A DNA stretch of 9,778 bases from positions 1 to 9,778 of the forward strand of contig SLOR01000178.1 in the NCBI GenBank assembly GCA_007132395.1, in the 5' to 3' direction. The position numbers and the translations under genes are program-made. The DNA is from Bacteroidales bacterium (GTDB lineage Bacteria > Bacteroidota > Bacteroidia > Bacteroidales > UBA7960). Under the pieces are notes generated by a model. The model saw nothing but the letters and a program-made list of their open reading frames with translations, searched no databases and had not been told where the DNA came from. Numbering within the stretch: the first letter of the stretch is position 1; the number at the start of each line of letters is the position of its first letter. Below, one piece after another: positions 1-7,397 of the stretch.

Positions 1-2
1 AA

Positions 3-569
3 GCCGAAGCACTGCACTACATGCCTATGTTCCGCACATGGTTTGGCCTGGTAGGTCTTTGTAAGCTCTGCTGGAACGATGTTGTACCCGAAAGCAACAA
101 GTATGCCGATGAGCCCCATAAAATCCCCGAGCACGTTGATAATTACGTGGCCATCTTCGAAGCCGTTACCGGCAAGCCTTTCAGCAAGGAGGAGATGATT
201 CGCCAAAGTGAGCGCGTGTATAACTTCCAGCGTATCTTCAACCTGCGCCGCGGCTATGGCAAGCGCATCCACGATGCACAGCCTTATCGCGCCTGCGGCC
301 CTGTAACGAAAGAAGAATACGAATCGCGCCAGGAACGTTACGACAAGCAGCTTAAAGAAGACGTTGGCTTTGACCCCGCCGGCAAATCCACCGAAGAAAA
401 GATGGCTGCCCTGCGCGAATACCGCGAGAACCGCTACGAGCAACTGCTCGATGCTGTTTACGCACGCCGCGGCTGGACCAAAGATGGTATCCCCACCATC
501 GAGCACCTCAAAGACCTTGAGATGGACCTGCCCGAGCTGGTAGAAGTGGTACAGCAACATCTGAACTAA
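3..569 (+). CDS. aor: Aldehyde:ferredoxin oxidoreductase, C-terminal fragment (5' end outside window)
   Basis: The reading frame is open from the window edge, so only about the last 188 residues are present. The family oxidises aldehydes to carboxylic acids with a tungstopterin cofactor and a [4Fe-4S] cluster, passing electrons to ferredoxin in the cytoplasm. The fragment shows the GLCKLCWND segment (Cys codons at 60-62 and 69-71); in AOR proteins the last cluster cysteine lies in such a C-terminal GLC motif. It also has the family's closing pattern, an arginine/tyrosine-rich helix (ENRYEQLLDAVYARRGW), then DGIPTIEHLKDLEMD and a short terminal helix. The frame ends in TAA 25 bp before a strong terminator, so this is the natural end of the gene and of its transcript. 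Which aldehyde it uses cannot be judged. The assignment rests on recognised C-terminal motifs, because the cofactor-binding N-terminal domain is not in the window. Confidence 0.85.
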   Translation, partial: AEALHYMPMFRTWFGLVGLCKLCWNDVVPESNKYADEPHKIPEHVDNYVAIFEAVTGKPFSKEEMIRQSERVYNFQRIFNLRRGYGKRIHDAQPYRACGPVTKEEYESRQERYDKQLKEDVGFDPAGKSTEEKMAALREYRENRYEQLLDAVYARRGWTKDGIPTIEHLKDLEMDLPELVEVVQQHLN

Positions 570-593
570 GACGTTGCACAACTGACATGTTAA

Positions 594-624
594 AAGAGGC
601 TGCCTTCGGGTGGCCTTTTTTTTT
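594..624 (+). terminator. Intrinsic terminator of the AOR gene
   Basis: AGGCTGCC (597-604), the tetraloop TTCG (605-608) and GGTGGCCT (609-616) form an 8-bp stem with two G-U pairs. The stem can be lengthened by the flanking A-run and T-run. An uninterrupted run of nine T follows (616-624). Position and structure fit rho-independent termination of the upstream gene. Confidence 0.88.
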
Positions 625-629
625 GGTTT

Positions 630-692
630 GGAAAACGGAAACCGGAGAAGGGAGAACGGAGACCGGATACCGGAAAAGGGAAACGGAGACGG
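630..692 (+). repeat. Degenerate heptamer tandem array A (GGAGACC orientation)
   Basis: The sequence parses into consecutive 7-bp units starting with GGA: GGAAAAC, GGAAACC, GGAGAAG, GGAGAAC, GGAGACC, GGATACC and GGAAAAG, then two 6-bp units (GGAAAC, GGAGAC) and a final GG. It begins 5 bp after the terminator T-run. The units are the reverse complement of the GGTCTCC-type units at 1164-1207 and 8433-8610, so this is one repeat family in two orientations. I see no open frame or RNA structure that would explain it. The 75 bp from here to the next gene are AT-rich and hold no clear promoter. Confidence 0.85.
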
Positions 693-767
693 ACCATATA
701 AGAACTTTGCCCAAATCTAAACTTTATCCAGGAAATTTGTAACTTCATTTATCTAAACTGTTTGAGG

Positions 768-1133
768 ATGAAGAATAGCATAGAGAAGTTTGAAGACCTG
801 AATGTGTGGCAGGAAGCGATGCAATTGGCAAAGGATATTTATCAAGTCTTTGCTCAATGCAATGATTATGGATTCAGGGACCAGACACGAAGAGCTGCGG
901 TTTCTATTCCCAGCAATATTGCAGAAGGATTTGACAGGCAAACCAATAAAGAGCTCATTCAATTTCTTTATATTGCAAAAGGCTCCGTAGCCGAACTCCG
1001 CACACAGCTGCACCTTGCTATAACATTTAACTATATTGATAACTCAAGCGGTTTAAGGCTTCTGGAGCAAACAAGAAAAATCTCCGCTATGCTCTTTAAA
1101 TGGATTGAAGTAAGAAAAACAAAATTTAAATAA
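768..1133 (+). CDS. Four-helix-bundle protein, S23/IVP family
   Basis: A 121-aa cytoplasmic protein with the hallmarks of the family first seen encoded in intervening sequences of bacterial 23S rRNA: FEDLNVWQEAMQLAKDIY at the N-terminus (8-25), RRAAVSIPSNIAEGFDR (41-57) and FLYIAKGSVAELRTQL (66-81). It is predicted to be all-helical. Family members form pentameric bundles, and the related Avd protein binds RNA in diversity-generating retroelements. The cellular role of free-standing members is not established. ATG at 768 is preferred over an in-frame TTG at 762, because homologues start just before the FEDL segment. No ribosomal RNA is nearby, so this is a free-standing copy. The gene is visibly richer in A+T than its neighbours and lies between inverted arrays of one heptamer repeat, which suggests separate acquisition. 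Confidence 0.9.
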   Translation: MKNSIEKFEDLNVWQEAMQLAKDIYQVFAQCNDYGFRDQTRRAAVSIPSNIAEGFDRQTNKELIQFLYIAKGSVAELRTQLHLAITFNYIDNSSGLRLLEQTRKISAMLFKWIEVRKTKFK

Positions 1134-1162
1134 TTTGAATTTACATAGTTAAATGCGACCCA

Positions 1163-1207
<45 letters not shown>

Positions 1208-1220
1208 CAAAAAACGCCTT

Positions 1221-2342
1221 ATGATCCCCCTCCCCCAAATCCTCCTCGAATTTCTCCGCCTCGGACTTATCTCTTTTGGCGGGCCGGCAGCCCATGCGGC
1301 ACTTATGGAGCAGGAACTGGTGGCTCGCAAAAAGTGGCTCACCCATCAGCAGTTTCTCGACTATATGGGCGGTGTAAACCTTATTCCAGGCCCCAACTCC
1401 ACCCAAATGACCATGCTGGTGGGCTATCAGCTCAGGGGCATACCGGGTATGCTTATGAGCGGAACGGGATTCATTCTTCCGGCAGCCCTTATCACGGGGG
1501 TATTGGCAGCAGTGTACACCCGCTACCAGGAGCTTCACGCCCTGGAAAGTATCATGATGGGCATCAAACCGGCCATACTGGTTATCATTGCCGGGGCGGT
1601 TTGGAAATTGGGACAAAAAGCCATCAAAAATTACCCCTTAGCCATACTGGGGATTATGGTTCTACTGTCTAGTTTCCTTGGCGTCAATGAAATTACTGCC
1701 ATCCTGGGTGCCGGCGTGGTGGGGATGCTGTTTTTCAGTATTCGCAATAAGACAAAACCACAAAACCTGAAAAGCCTTTTCCCTCTGCTGGCCGTGCAAG
1801 GCCTGGGAGCTACGGCAGCCACCTACTCCTCCCTGAAGCTGTTCTGGATTTTTGTAAAAATCGGCTCGCTGTTGTTTGGGTCGGGATACGTGCTTATCGC
1901 CTATGTAAATACCGAGCTGGTGGAGAACCTGGGCTGGATTACCCCCGGACAGCTCATCGATGCCATCGCCATCGGTCAGTTTACCCCGGGCCCCCTGCTT
2001 ACGTCTGCTACTTTTATCGGATATATTCTGGATGGCTGGAAAGGGGCCACAATTGCCACCCTGGGTATTTTTCTGCCTTCGTTTTTATTTATTGTTATCC
2101 TCTACCCTTTCATTGGCAAGCTTCGAAAATCCGTATATACATCAGCATTTCTCGACTCGGTAAATGTGGCGGCAGTGGCAGTAATGGCCGCCGTATCCAT
2201 ACACCTCTCCCTCGATGTGGTCACCAGCTGGAAGGCAATCCTTATCATGGCGCTGGCAGCAATGGCTGTATGGGGACCGAAAAAAATAAGCTCACTGTGG
2301 ATTGTTGCAGGGGCGGGTGTACTGGGCTATTTCATTTTCTAA
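1221..2342 (+). CDS. chrA: Chromate transporter (ChrA/CHR family), two-domain form
   Basis: A 373-aa inner-membrane protein made of two homologous CHR halves, as in the long-chain ChrA family. Characterised members export chromate by proton-coupled antiport, and the natural substrate of many is unproven. The first half has FGGPAAHAAL (19-28) and GGVNLIPGPNSTQM (50-63). The second has SLLFGSGYVLIAYVNTELV (from about 215) and AIAIGQFTPGPLLTSATFIGY (PGP near 256-258). Several long hydrophobic segments separate these motifs, and the length is normal for the family. ATG 1221 directly precedes the conserved first helix and no in-frame alternative lies upstream. The leader is mostly heptamer array B, and no Shine-Dalgarno sequence is evident. 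A stem-loop follows at 2350-2374. The gene is probably not co-transcribed with the next one, which has its own candidate promoter. Confidence 0.93.
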   Translation: MIPLPQILLEFLRLGLISFGGPAAHAALMEQELVARKKWLTHQQFLDYMGGVNLIPGPNSTQMTMLVGYQLRGIPGMLMSGTGFILPAALITGVLAAVYTRYQELHALESIMMGIKPAILVIIAGAVWKLGQKAIKNYPLAILGIMVLLSSFLGVNEITAILGAGVVGMLFFSIRNKTKPQNLKSLFPLLAVQGLGATAATYSSLKLFWIFVKIGSLLFGSGYVLIAYVNTELVENLGWITPGQLIDAIAIGQFTPGPLLTSATFIGYILDGWKGATIATLGIFLPSFLFIVILYPFIGKLRKSVYTSAFLDSVNVAAVAVMAAVSIHLSLDVVTSWKAILIMALAAMAVWGPKKISSLWIVAGAGVLGYFIF

Positions 2343-2349
2343 AACATCT

Positions 2350-2374
2350 CGAAACAAACATCCTCTTTGTTTCG
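2350..2374 (+). other. Stem-loop just downstream of chrA
   Basis: CGAAACAAA (2350-2358) and TTTGTTTCG (2366-2374) form a perfect 9-bp stem around a 7-nt loop, starting 8 bp after the chrA stop codon. No T-run follows, so it is not a classical intrinsic terminator. A 3'-end-stabilising hairpin or a weak terminator is possible. Confidence 0.5.
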
Positions 2375-2424
2375 CACACAACCGCCCTCTCAAACAGATA
2401 TTTAAATGTTAAATTAATCACAAC

Positions 2425-2439
2425 CTCCCCGGCGGGGAG
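2425..2439 (+). promoter_or_regulatory. GC-rich palindrome, candidate operator of the MarR operon
   Basis: CTCCCC-GGC-GGGGAG is a perfect 6-bp inverted repeat in an AT-rich spacer. Its centre lies about 19 bp upstream of the TAAATTTG element at 2451, about where a Bacteroidota -33 element would sit. A repressor bound here would block RNA polymerase, which fits autoregulation by the MarR protein encoded 65 bp downstream. The palindrome is seen; the operator role is inferred. Confidence 0.45.
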
Positions 2440-2450
2440 AAAAAGAATTG

Positions 2451-2458
2451 TAAATTTG
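2451..2458 (+). promoter_or_regulatory. Candidate -7 promoter element for the MarR/sulfur operon
   Basis: TAAATTTG matches the Bacteroidota -7 consensus TAnnTTTG and lies 45 bp upstream of the MarR start codon. No TTTG-like -33 box is found at the usual distance, because that place is taken by the GC-rich palindrome. Such a promoter may therefore be weak or activator-dependent. Confidence 0.5.
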
Positions 2459-2503
2459 CATTCTGAAACATTTTCATTTTGTAATTTTATTTTATGCTAT
2501 CCT

Positions 2504-2845
2504 ATGGTTGAACCTCTTGCCCCATATTGCCAGATAAGAAAAACCCTTCGCAAGCTCGAAACACTGGATGCCAAATTAAAAAAAGAATACCAGTTGAGCC
2601 TGGATGAAGCCATCCTGCTTTGTTGCCTGTCACAAAACTGCAAATGCCAGGGCAACATTGCCACAGAAACCGGACTTACTCCAACTCAGGCCTCCAGGCT
2701 GCTAAGCAAGCTCGAAGACAAAGCCCTTGTATCAAGAACCATCGGCGAGCAGGATAAGCGCAAAATGGTATTTACCCTCACCAACGAAGGGAAAGAAAAG
2801 CTACAGCAGATAACCCCTGCCGGCAGCGAGTTTTTAACACTGTAA
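2504..2845 (+). CDS. MarR-family winged-helix regulator, short and cysteine-rich
   Basis: A 113-aa protein with a winged helix: GNIATETGLTPTQASRLLSK (50-69) as the helix-turn-helix and an R78-x5-DKRK-x-VFTLTNEGKEKL wing (78-98). It should bind DNA as a dimer, but MarR proteins are usually 140-150 aa and here the C-terminal dimerisation helix is largely missing. Five cysteines lie in the first half (9, 40, 41, 46, 48), four of them just ahead of the DNA-binding unit, which suggests thiol or persulfide sensing or metal binding. The frame is open back to 2270, but that extension overlaps chrA in another frame and is low-complexity in coding terms. ATG 2504 gives a normal MarR start. The next gene follows after 33 bp, so the two probably form one operon and this protein likely controls it. 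Family is confident; ligand is inference. Confidence 0.85.
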   Translation: MVEPLAPYCQIRKTLRKLETLDAKLKKEYQLSLDEAILLCCLSQNCKCQGNIATETGLTPTQASRLLSKLEDKALVSRTIGEQDKRKMVFTLTNEGKEKLQQITPAGSEFLTL

Positions 2846-2878
2846 TTTTTTTCACAACTAACACTTAATTATCTATAT

Positions 2879-5350
2879 ATGAATATTGTTATTGTAGGCG
2901 GAGTAGCCGGAGGAGCCACCACGGCCGCACGTCTGAGAAGAAACGACGAAAATGCCAACATCATTATGGTGGAAAGAGGCGAACACATCAGCTATGCTAA
3001 TTGCGGTTTGCCTTATTACATTGGCGGCACCATTGCCGAACGCGAAAGCTTATTCGTACAAACCCCCGAAGCGTTCTCACTAAGATTTAAGGTGGATGTG
3101 CGTGTGCTCCAGGAAGTAATTTCCATCCACCCGGACACCCATACGGTAAAAATCCGTAAACTCAGTACCGGTGAAATTTACGAGCAGTCCTACGACAAAC
3201 TGGTTTTATCGCCGGGCGCCGAACCCGTACGTCCTAACCTGCCCGGCATCGACACGGATGGGATATTTACCCTGCGCAATGTGGCCGACACCGACCGCAT
3301 CAAAAACTACATAGAGGAACACAAAATCAAACGTGCCATCGTGGTGGGTGCCGGATTCATTGGCCTTGAAATGGCCGAAAACCTGCATAAGCTGGGCATC
3401 TTTGTTTCCATCGTAGAAATGGCCGAACAGGTAATGACCCCGCTGGACTACAGCATGGCTTCACTGGTACATCAGCACCTGAAAACCAAAAATGTGGAGT
3501 TCTTCCTCAAGGCCGGTGTTTCAGCCTTCCGCAAAGAAAACGGAGGTATCGCCGTAACCCTGCAAAGCGGAAGAGAGCTGCAGAGCGACCTGGTAATCCT
3601 CTCCATAGGAGTGAGAGCCGACAGTCACCTGGCCAAAGATGCCGGACTGGATATCGGAAAAACCGGCGGCATTAAGGTGAATGAATTTTTGCAAACCTCA
3701 CACCCCGACATCTATGCCGTGGGCGATGCCATTGAATATCCCAACCCTTTAACACAAATCCCCCAAATCACCTACCTGGCAGGGCCTGCTAACAAGCAAG
3801 GCCGTATTTGTGCCGACAACATTGTAAGCGGCAATACACGTAAATACCAGGGCGCCATCAACACGGCCATTGCCAAAGTGTTCGATATTACCGTTGCATC
3901 CACGGGCGTTTCAGGCCGTACATTGCACAAAGCCGGTATTAAATACGCTTCCTCCATCACACACTCCGGCTCACACGCCGGATACTACCCCGGTGCCATC
4001 CCCATGAGCATCAAAATTGTGTTCGACCCCGACAACGGCAAGCTCTTCGGAGCACAGATTGTAGGCTATGACGGGGTGGATAAGCGTATCGACCTGATGG
4101 CTTCGGTCGTCAAAAATGGAGGTACCATCTACGACCTCACCGAAATAGAGCACGCCTATGCTCCCCCTTACTCCTCTGCCAAAGACCCTGTAAACATAGC
4201 AGGTTTTGCCGCTGAAAACATTATTGCCGGAAAAGTAAAAAGCTGCTCCTGGCGAGATATAGAAAAAACCAATGCCAGCGACACCCTGCTTTTGGATGTG
4301 CGCACACCCGATGAGTTTGCCCTGGGTACCATATATAATGCTGTAAACATCCCCCTTGATGAAATTAGGGACCGCCTGAACGAAATACCCCGCAACAAAA
4401 GGGTGATAGTATTCTGCGGAGTAGGCCTCCGCGGATATGTAGCCTGCCGTATCCTCAGCCAGCATGGATATGAGAACACAGAAAACCTCAGCGGGGGCAT
4501 CAAAACCTGGGAATTCGCCATTCAGAAACAAAGTAACGAAGACATCTACGAGAAAGACCGCATCGGCATCGACGACCATATCTACCAGTCGCCCGCCCCT
4601 GAAAGGCATCCCGTGGCCGATACCTTTGTGAGCATGCAGATTGATGCCTGCGGTCTGCAATGCCCCGGCCCCATACTCAAACTCAAAAACAGCATGGCCG
4701 ATGCCCAAACCGGACAAACGGTAGAGGTAAAAGCCACCGACCCGGCCTTTGCAGCCGATGTGCAGGCCTGGGCCAATATGACCGGCAACAGGGTGCTTGA
4801 CATTACTCAGGAAAGTGGTGTGATTACAGCACGTCTGCAGAAAGGCAAACCACAACACAAATCTGCAACAGGCCCTGCAAAGGAAAACAAAACCCTTATC
4901 GTTTTCAGCGACGATCTGGACAAGGCTCTGGCATCTTTCGTTATTGCCAACGGTGCTGCATCTACCGGAAAGAAGGTGAGTATCTTCTTTACCTTCTGGG
5001 GATTGAATGTGATAAAAAAACTTAAGCGCCCCGCAGTGAAAAAAGATTTTATTTCACGCATGTTCGACTGGATGCTGCCCGATAGCAGTAAAGGCCTCAA
5101 GCTTTCGAAAATGCATATGATGGGAGCAGGCAGCAAGATGATGCGCGGCATCATGAAGCGCAAAAATATCGACTCACTGGAATCGCTCATCCTTCAGGCA
5201 CAGGAAAATGGGGTGGAGTTCATTGCCTGCACCATGTCAATGGATGTAATGGGCATTAAACAGGAGGAACTTATGGATGGCGTTCAATTCGGAGGAGTGG
5301 CTACTTACCTGGAAAGAGCAGAAGATGCCAACCTCAACCTTTTTATATAA
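2879..5350 (+). CDS. Four-domain sulfur-transfer flavoprotein: CoA-disulfide/persulfide reductase-rhodanese-TusA-DsrE-like
   Basis: An 823-aa cytoplasmic fusion. Residues 1-450 are a pyridine-nucleotide disulfide oxidoreductase of the CoA-disulfide reductase/NADH persulfide reductase type: FAD-binding GGVAGG (7-12), the single redox cysteine in SYANCGLPYY (Cys42), NAD(P)H-binding GAGFIG (157-162), AVGDA (Gly282-Asp283), and a dimer domain ending in YAPPY (Tyr427, Tyr431). Residues about 455-550 are a rhodanese with DVRTPDEF and the active loop CGVGLRG (Cys513). Residues about 585-655 are a TusA/SirA domain with CGLQCPGP (Cys591, Cys595). Residues about 668-823 resemble DsrE-type proteins (TLIVFSDDLDKALASFVIANGA, then ACTMSMDVMG with Cys784). 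All four expected active-site cysteines are present. CoADR-rhodanese fusions reduce persulfides or polysulfide; relay of sulfane sulfur through all four modules is inferred. It follows a MarR gene by 33 bp and ends in a strong terminator. Confidence 0.93.
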   Translation: MNIVIVGGVAGGATTAARLRRNDENANIIMVERGEHISYANCGLPYYIGGTIAERESLFVQTPEAFSLRFKVDVRVLQEVISIHPDTHTVKIRKLSTGEIYEQSYDKLVLSPGAEPVRPNLPGIDTDGIFTLRNVADTDRIKNYIEEHKIKRAIVVGAGFIGLEMAENLHKLGIFVSIVEMAEQVMTPLDYSMASLVHQHLKTKNVEFFLKAGVSAFRKENGGIAVTLQSGRELQSDLVILSIGVRADSHLAKDAGLDIGKTGGIKVNEFLQTSHPDIYAVGDAIEYPNPLTQIPQITYLAGPANKQGRICADNIVSGNTRKYQGAINTAIAKVFDITVASTGVSGRTLHKAGIKYASSITHSGSHAGYYPGAIPMSIKIVFDPDNGKLFGAQIVGYDGVDKRIDLMASVVKNGGTIYDLTEIEHAYAPPYSSAKDPVNIAGFAAENIIAGKVKSCSWRDIEKTNASDTLLLDVRTPDEFALGTIYNAVNIPLDEIRDRLNEIPRNKRVIVFCGVGLRGYVACRILSQHGYENTENLSGGIKTWEFAIQKQSNEDIYEKDRIGIDDHIYQSPAPERHPVADTFVSMQIDACGLQCPGPILKLKNSMADAQTGQTVEVKATDPAFAADVQAWANMTGNRVLDITQESGVITARLQKGKPQHKSATGPAKENKTLIVFSDDLDKALASFVIANGAASTGKKVSIFFTFWGLNVIKKLKRPAVKKDFISRMFDWMLPDSSKGLKLSKMHMMGAGSKMMRGIMKRKNIDSLESLILQAQENGVEFIACTMSMDVMGIKQEELMDGVQFGGVATYLERAEDANLNLFI

Positions 5351-5376
5351 GTAACAGTACTTTTTCCTCATACTTT

Positions 5377-5413
5377 AAAACCGGTTGCTGCCTGGGTGCA
5401 GTAATCGGTTTTT
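5377..5413 (+). terminator. Intrinsic terminator of the MarR/sulfur operon
   Basis: Positions 5377-5391 pair with 5398-5412 over 15 bp (two G-U pairs, no mismatch) around the loop CTGGGT. The outer pairs are AAAA with TTTT, so the 3' arm itself supplies the U-tract, and the structure could work in both directions. The remaining 165 bp before the chemoreceptor gene hold no other gene. TAGTTTAC at 5503-5510 is a near match to a -7 element. Confidence 0.9.
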
Positions 5414-5578
5414 GGTTTATAGTCTCCAACAGTCACGCCTCCACAAGCATTCTAATGTGTTCAATACGTGCACTTTCCGTGTTTCGCTTAGTTGGAATTC
5501 GGTAGTTTACGGTTGTGCAAAGTCCCTGCTATCCGGATATTTGAAACCCGTATTTTAACGAGAAGAAGATATACGCTT

Positions 5579-7393
5579 ATGAGTAAAAAAGGACTTTTAA
5601 AAAAATTCAGCGGCAAAAGTATTCGTTTCAAAATTTTCTTTAGTCAGAATGCTCTCAATGCGCTGCTATTTGTGTTGATCCTGTTTTCCATTTACAGGGT
5701 GGTAAACATACAGCTCAACAGATATTTTGACAACACCATACGCATCCACGCGGGTTTTGTGCAGGATGAGATGGAACGACTGCAGCAATCAGCCAATAAT
5801 GTGGGGCAATGGTTTGAAAACTCGACAAGATTGGCAGAGGCCATCACCAACAACGACAGAGCCGCAGCACTGGAACTGGGCCGCGATGCCATGCAGGCAT
5901 TCGGATTGCACTACCTGGTGGTAGTAAACCAGGATGCCGACGTCATCATCCGCGCCCATACCCCCGACCAATACGGCGATAATATCGGCAACCAGCGCAA
6001 TGTTCAGCTTGCCCTGCAGGGAAGACGGTCGGTAGGGATTGAAGAAGGTCGTGTAGTACGCCTTTCTATTCGCGCCGGCACCCCTATCAGAGACAAGGAA
6101 GGGAATGTGGTGGGGGCCATCTCCACAGGATATGTTTTCGACGACACCCGCTTCGTCGACAATATCAAACAGGCCATTGGCTCGGAGGTAACCATCTTTA
6201 TCGGCAGCACCCGCTACCAGACCACCATCGTCAACGAACAAACCGGACAGCGTGTTACAGGCACTGAACTGGGTATTCCTGAAATAGAAAACCAGGTACT
6301 CAGGCAGGGAAGAACCTATTACGGAAACAGCCAGATACAGGGCCAACCCTACAAAGCGGCCTATATGCCCCTGCGCGACCTTAACAACGAAATCATCGGT
6401 ATGCTCTTTACCGGTACCAGCATGGAAGTAATTAACTCGCTCAACCGCAATGTTATGGGTACCATCGCTATCATCTTCCTGGCGGTTATACTGATTATAA
6501 CTCTTATCATCACCTGGATTATCAACCGCTTTGTATTGAAGCCCGTACTTGCCATGGTTGTTACCAGCGAGCAGGTAGCTGAAGGAAACCTCAACGTAAA
6601 CATAAAAGTGGAAAACGAAGATGAGATAGGCCGTTTGGCCATGGCACAGAAAAAGATGATTGACTCCCTCAAAGGCATTGTGCAGCAGGTAATCGATATC
6701 TCCGGCTACCTCACCTCCGCCAGTCAACAGATGAGTTCCACGGCACAGCAAATTTCACAGGGCGCCAACGAACAGGCTTCTTCGGTTGAGGAGGTGTCCT
6801 CCTCCATGGAGGAAATGTCGTCCAATATCTCTCATAACACCGACAATGCCCGGGGCACGGAAAAAATTGCAAAAACATCAGTGGATGAAATCCGCCGGGG
6901 CAATGAAAGTAGTTTGCAGGCCGCCAGAAGCATGCGCGAGATAGCCGACAAAATCAGCATCATCAGCGAGATAGCCTCTCAAACCAACCTGCTGGCCCTC
7001 AATGCCGCGGTAGAAGCAGCGCGGGCAGGGGAACACGGAAAAGGTTTTGCCGTGGTAGCTGCCGAGGTACGTAAACTGGCCGAAAGAAGCCATGTGGCTG
7101 CAGAGGAAATCAACAAACTTTCGGGCTCAGGACTCTCCATCTCCGAAAAAGCCGGTGAGATGCTCAACAGCATCGTGCCGGAAATAGAAAAAACCGCTAC
7201 CATGATACAGGAGATAGCTGCTGCCAGTACCGAGCAAAGCACCGGGGCCGAACAGATTAACAATGCCCTGGCACAGCTCAACCAGATTACCCAGCAAAAT
7301 GCATCGGCCAGTGAGGAACTGGCCTCCAGCTCCGAGGAGTTATCTGCACAAGCCGAGCAGCTCAGAGATATGGTAGCCTTTTTTAAGCTTTAA
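5579..7393 (+). CDS. Methyl-accepting chemotaxis protein with Cache-type periplasmic sensor
   Basis: A 604-aa transmembrane chemoreceptor. A basic N-terminus is followed by membrane helix 1 (about 18-42) and a periplasmic sensor (about 45-285). The sensor resembles the Cache_3-Cache_2 double-Cache type, with LHYLVVVNQDADVIIRA, RAGTPIRDKEGNVVGAISTGY and a second repeat, AAYMPLRDLNNEIIGMLFTGT. Membrane helix 2 (about 290-317) has a run of Ile/Leu. A HAMP linker begins LKPVLAMVV, and a long coiled-coil signalling domain follows. The hairpin tip that contacts CheA/CheW is intact: IASQTNLLALNAAVEAARAG (465-484), with the Glu-rich turn at 479-485. There is no C-terminal CheR-docking pentapeptide; the protein ends MVAFFKL. 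The frame is open back to 5492, but ATG 5579 gives the normal MSKK cytoplasmic tail and is preferred. The ligand cannot be read from sequence. No other chemotaxis gene is present. Confidence 0.95.
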   Translation: MSKKGLLKKFSGKSIRFKIFFSQNALNALLFVLILFSIYRVVNIQLNRYFDNTIRIHAGFVQDEMERLQQSANNVGQWFENSTRLAEAITNNDRAAALELGRDAMQAFGLHYLVVVNQDADVIIRAHTPDQYGDNIGNQRNVQLALQGRRSVGIEEGRVVRLSIRAGTPIRDKEGNVVGAISTGYVFDDTRFVDNIKQAIGSEVTIFIGSTRYQTTIVNEQTGQRVTGTELGIPEIENQVLRQGRTYYGNSQIQGQPYKAAYMPLRDLNNEIIGMLFTGTSMEVINSLNRNVMGTIAIIFLAVILIITLIITWIINRFVLKPVLAMVVTSEQVAEGNLNVNIKVENEDEIGRLAMAQKKMIDSLKGIVQQVIDISGYLTSASQQMSSTAQQISQGANEQASSVEEVSSSMEEMSSNISHNTDNARGTEKIAKTSVDEIRRGNESSLQAARSMREIADKISIISEIASQTNLLALNAAVEAARAGEHGKGFAVVAAEVRKLAERSHVAAEEINKLSGSGLSISEKAGEMLNSIVPEIEKTATMIQEIAAASTEQSTGAEQINNALAQLNQITQQNASASEELASSSEELSAQAEQLRDMVAFFKL

Positions 7394-7397
7394 AGCT
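7386..7397. other. 12-bp palindrome spanning two convergent stop codons
   Basis: AGCTTTAAAGCT is a perfect palindrome that includes the chemoreceptor TAA (7391-7393) and part of the TAG of the convergent YjbR-family gene (7396-7398). The two genes are separated by only 2 bp. A T-rich run (7379-7384) precedes it on the + strand. It might take part in termination, but there is no loop and little room for a normal terminator. Confidence 0.4.

Noticed and set aside
768..1133. The four-helix-bundle gene as Avd of a diversity-generating retroelement, or as a 23S rRNA intervening sequence.
   Set aside because: No reverse transcriptase, template or variable repeat, and no rRNA lies in the window.
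2270..2503. N-terminal extension of the MarR frame.
   Set aside because: It overlaps chrA in another frame, passes through the palindrome and promoter, and precedes a normal MarR start at 2504.
3971..4858. Long open frame (295 codons) on the minus strand.
   Set aside because: It lies wholly within the four-domain sulfur protein, whose motifs are unambiguous on the plus strand; the translation looks like an antisense shadow.
5492..5578. N-terminal extension of the chemoreceptor.
   Set aside because: The extra residues have no membrane or sensor character, and ATG 5579 gives the usual short basic tail before the first membrane helix.
5789..6751. Long open frame (320 codons) on the minus strand.
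   Set aside because: It is antisense to the chemoreceptor gene, with no recognisable motif.
6787..6806. Palindrome around GGAGGTGTCCTCC inside the chemoreceptor.
   Set aside because: It encodes the Glu/Val/Ser-rich coiled coil (EEVSSSMEE) in frame, so codon use explains it.
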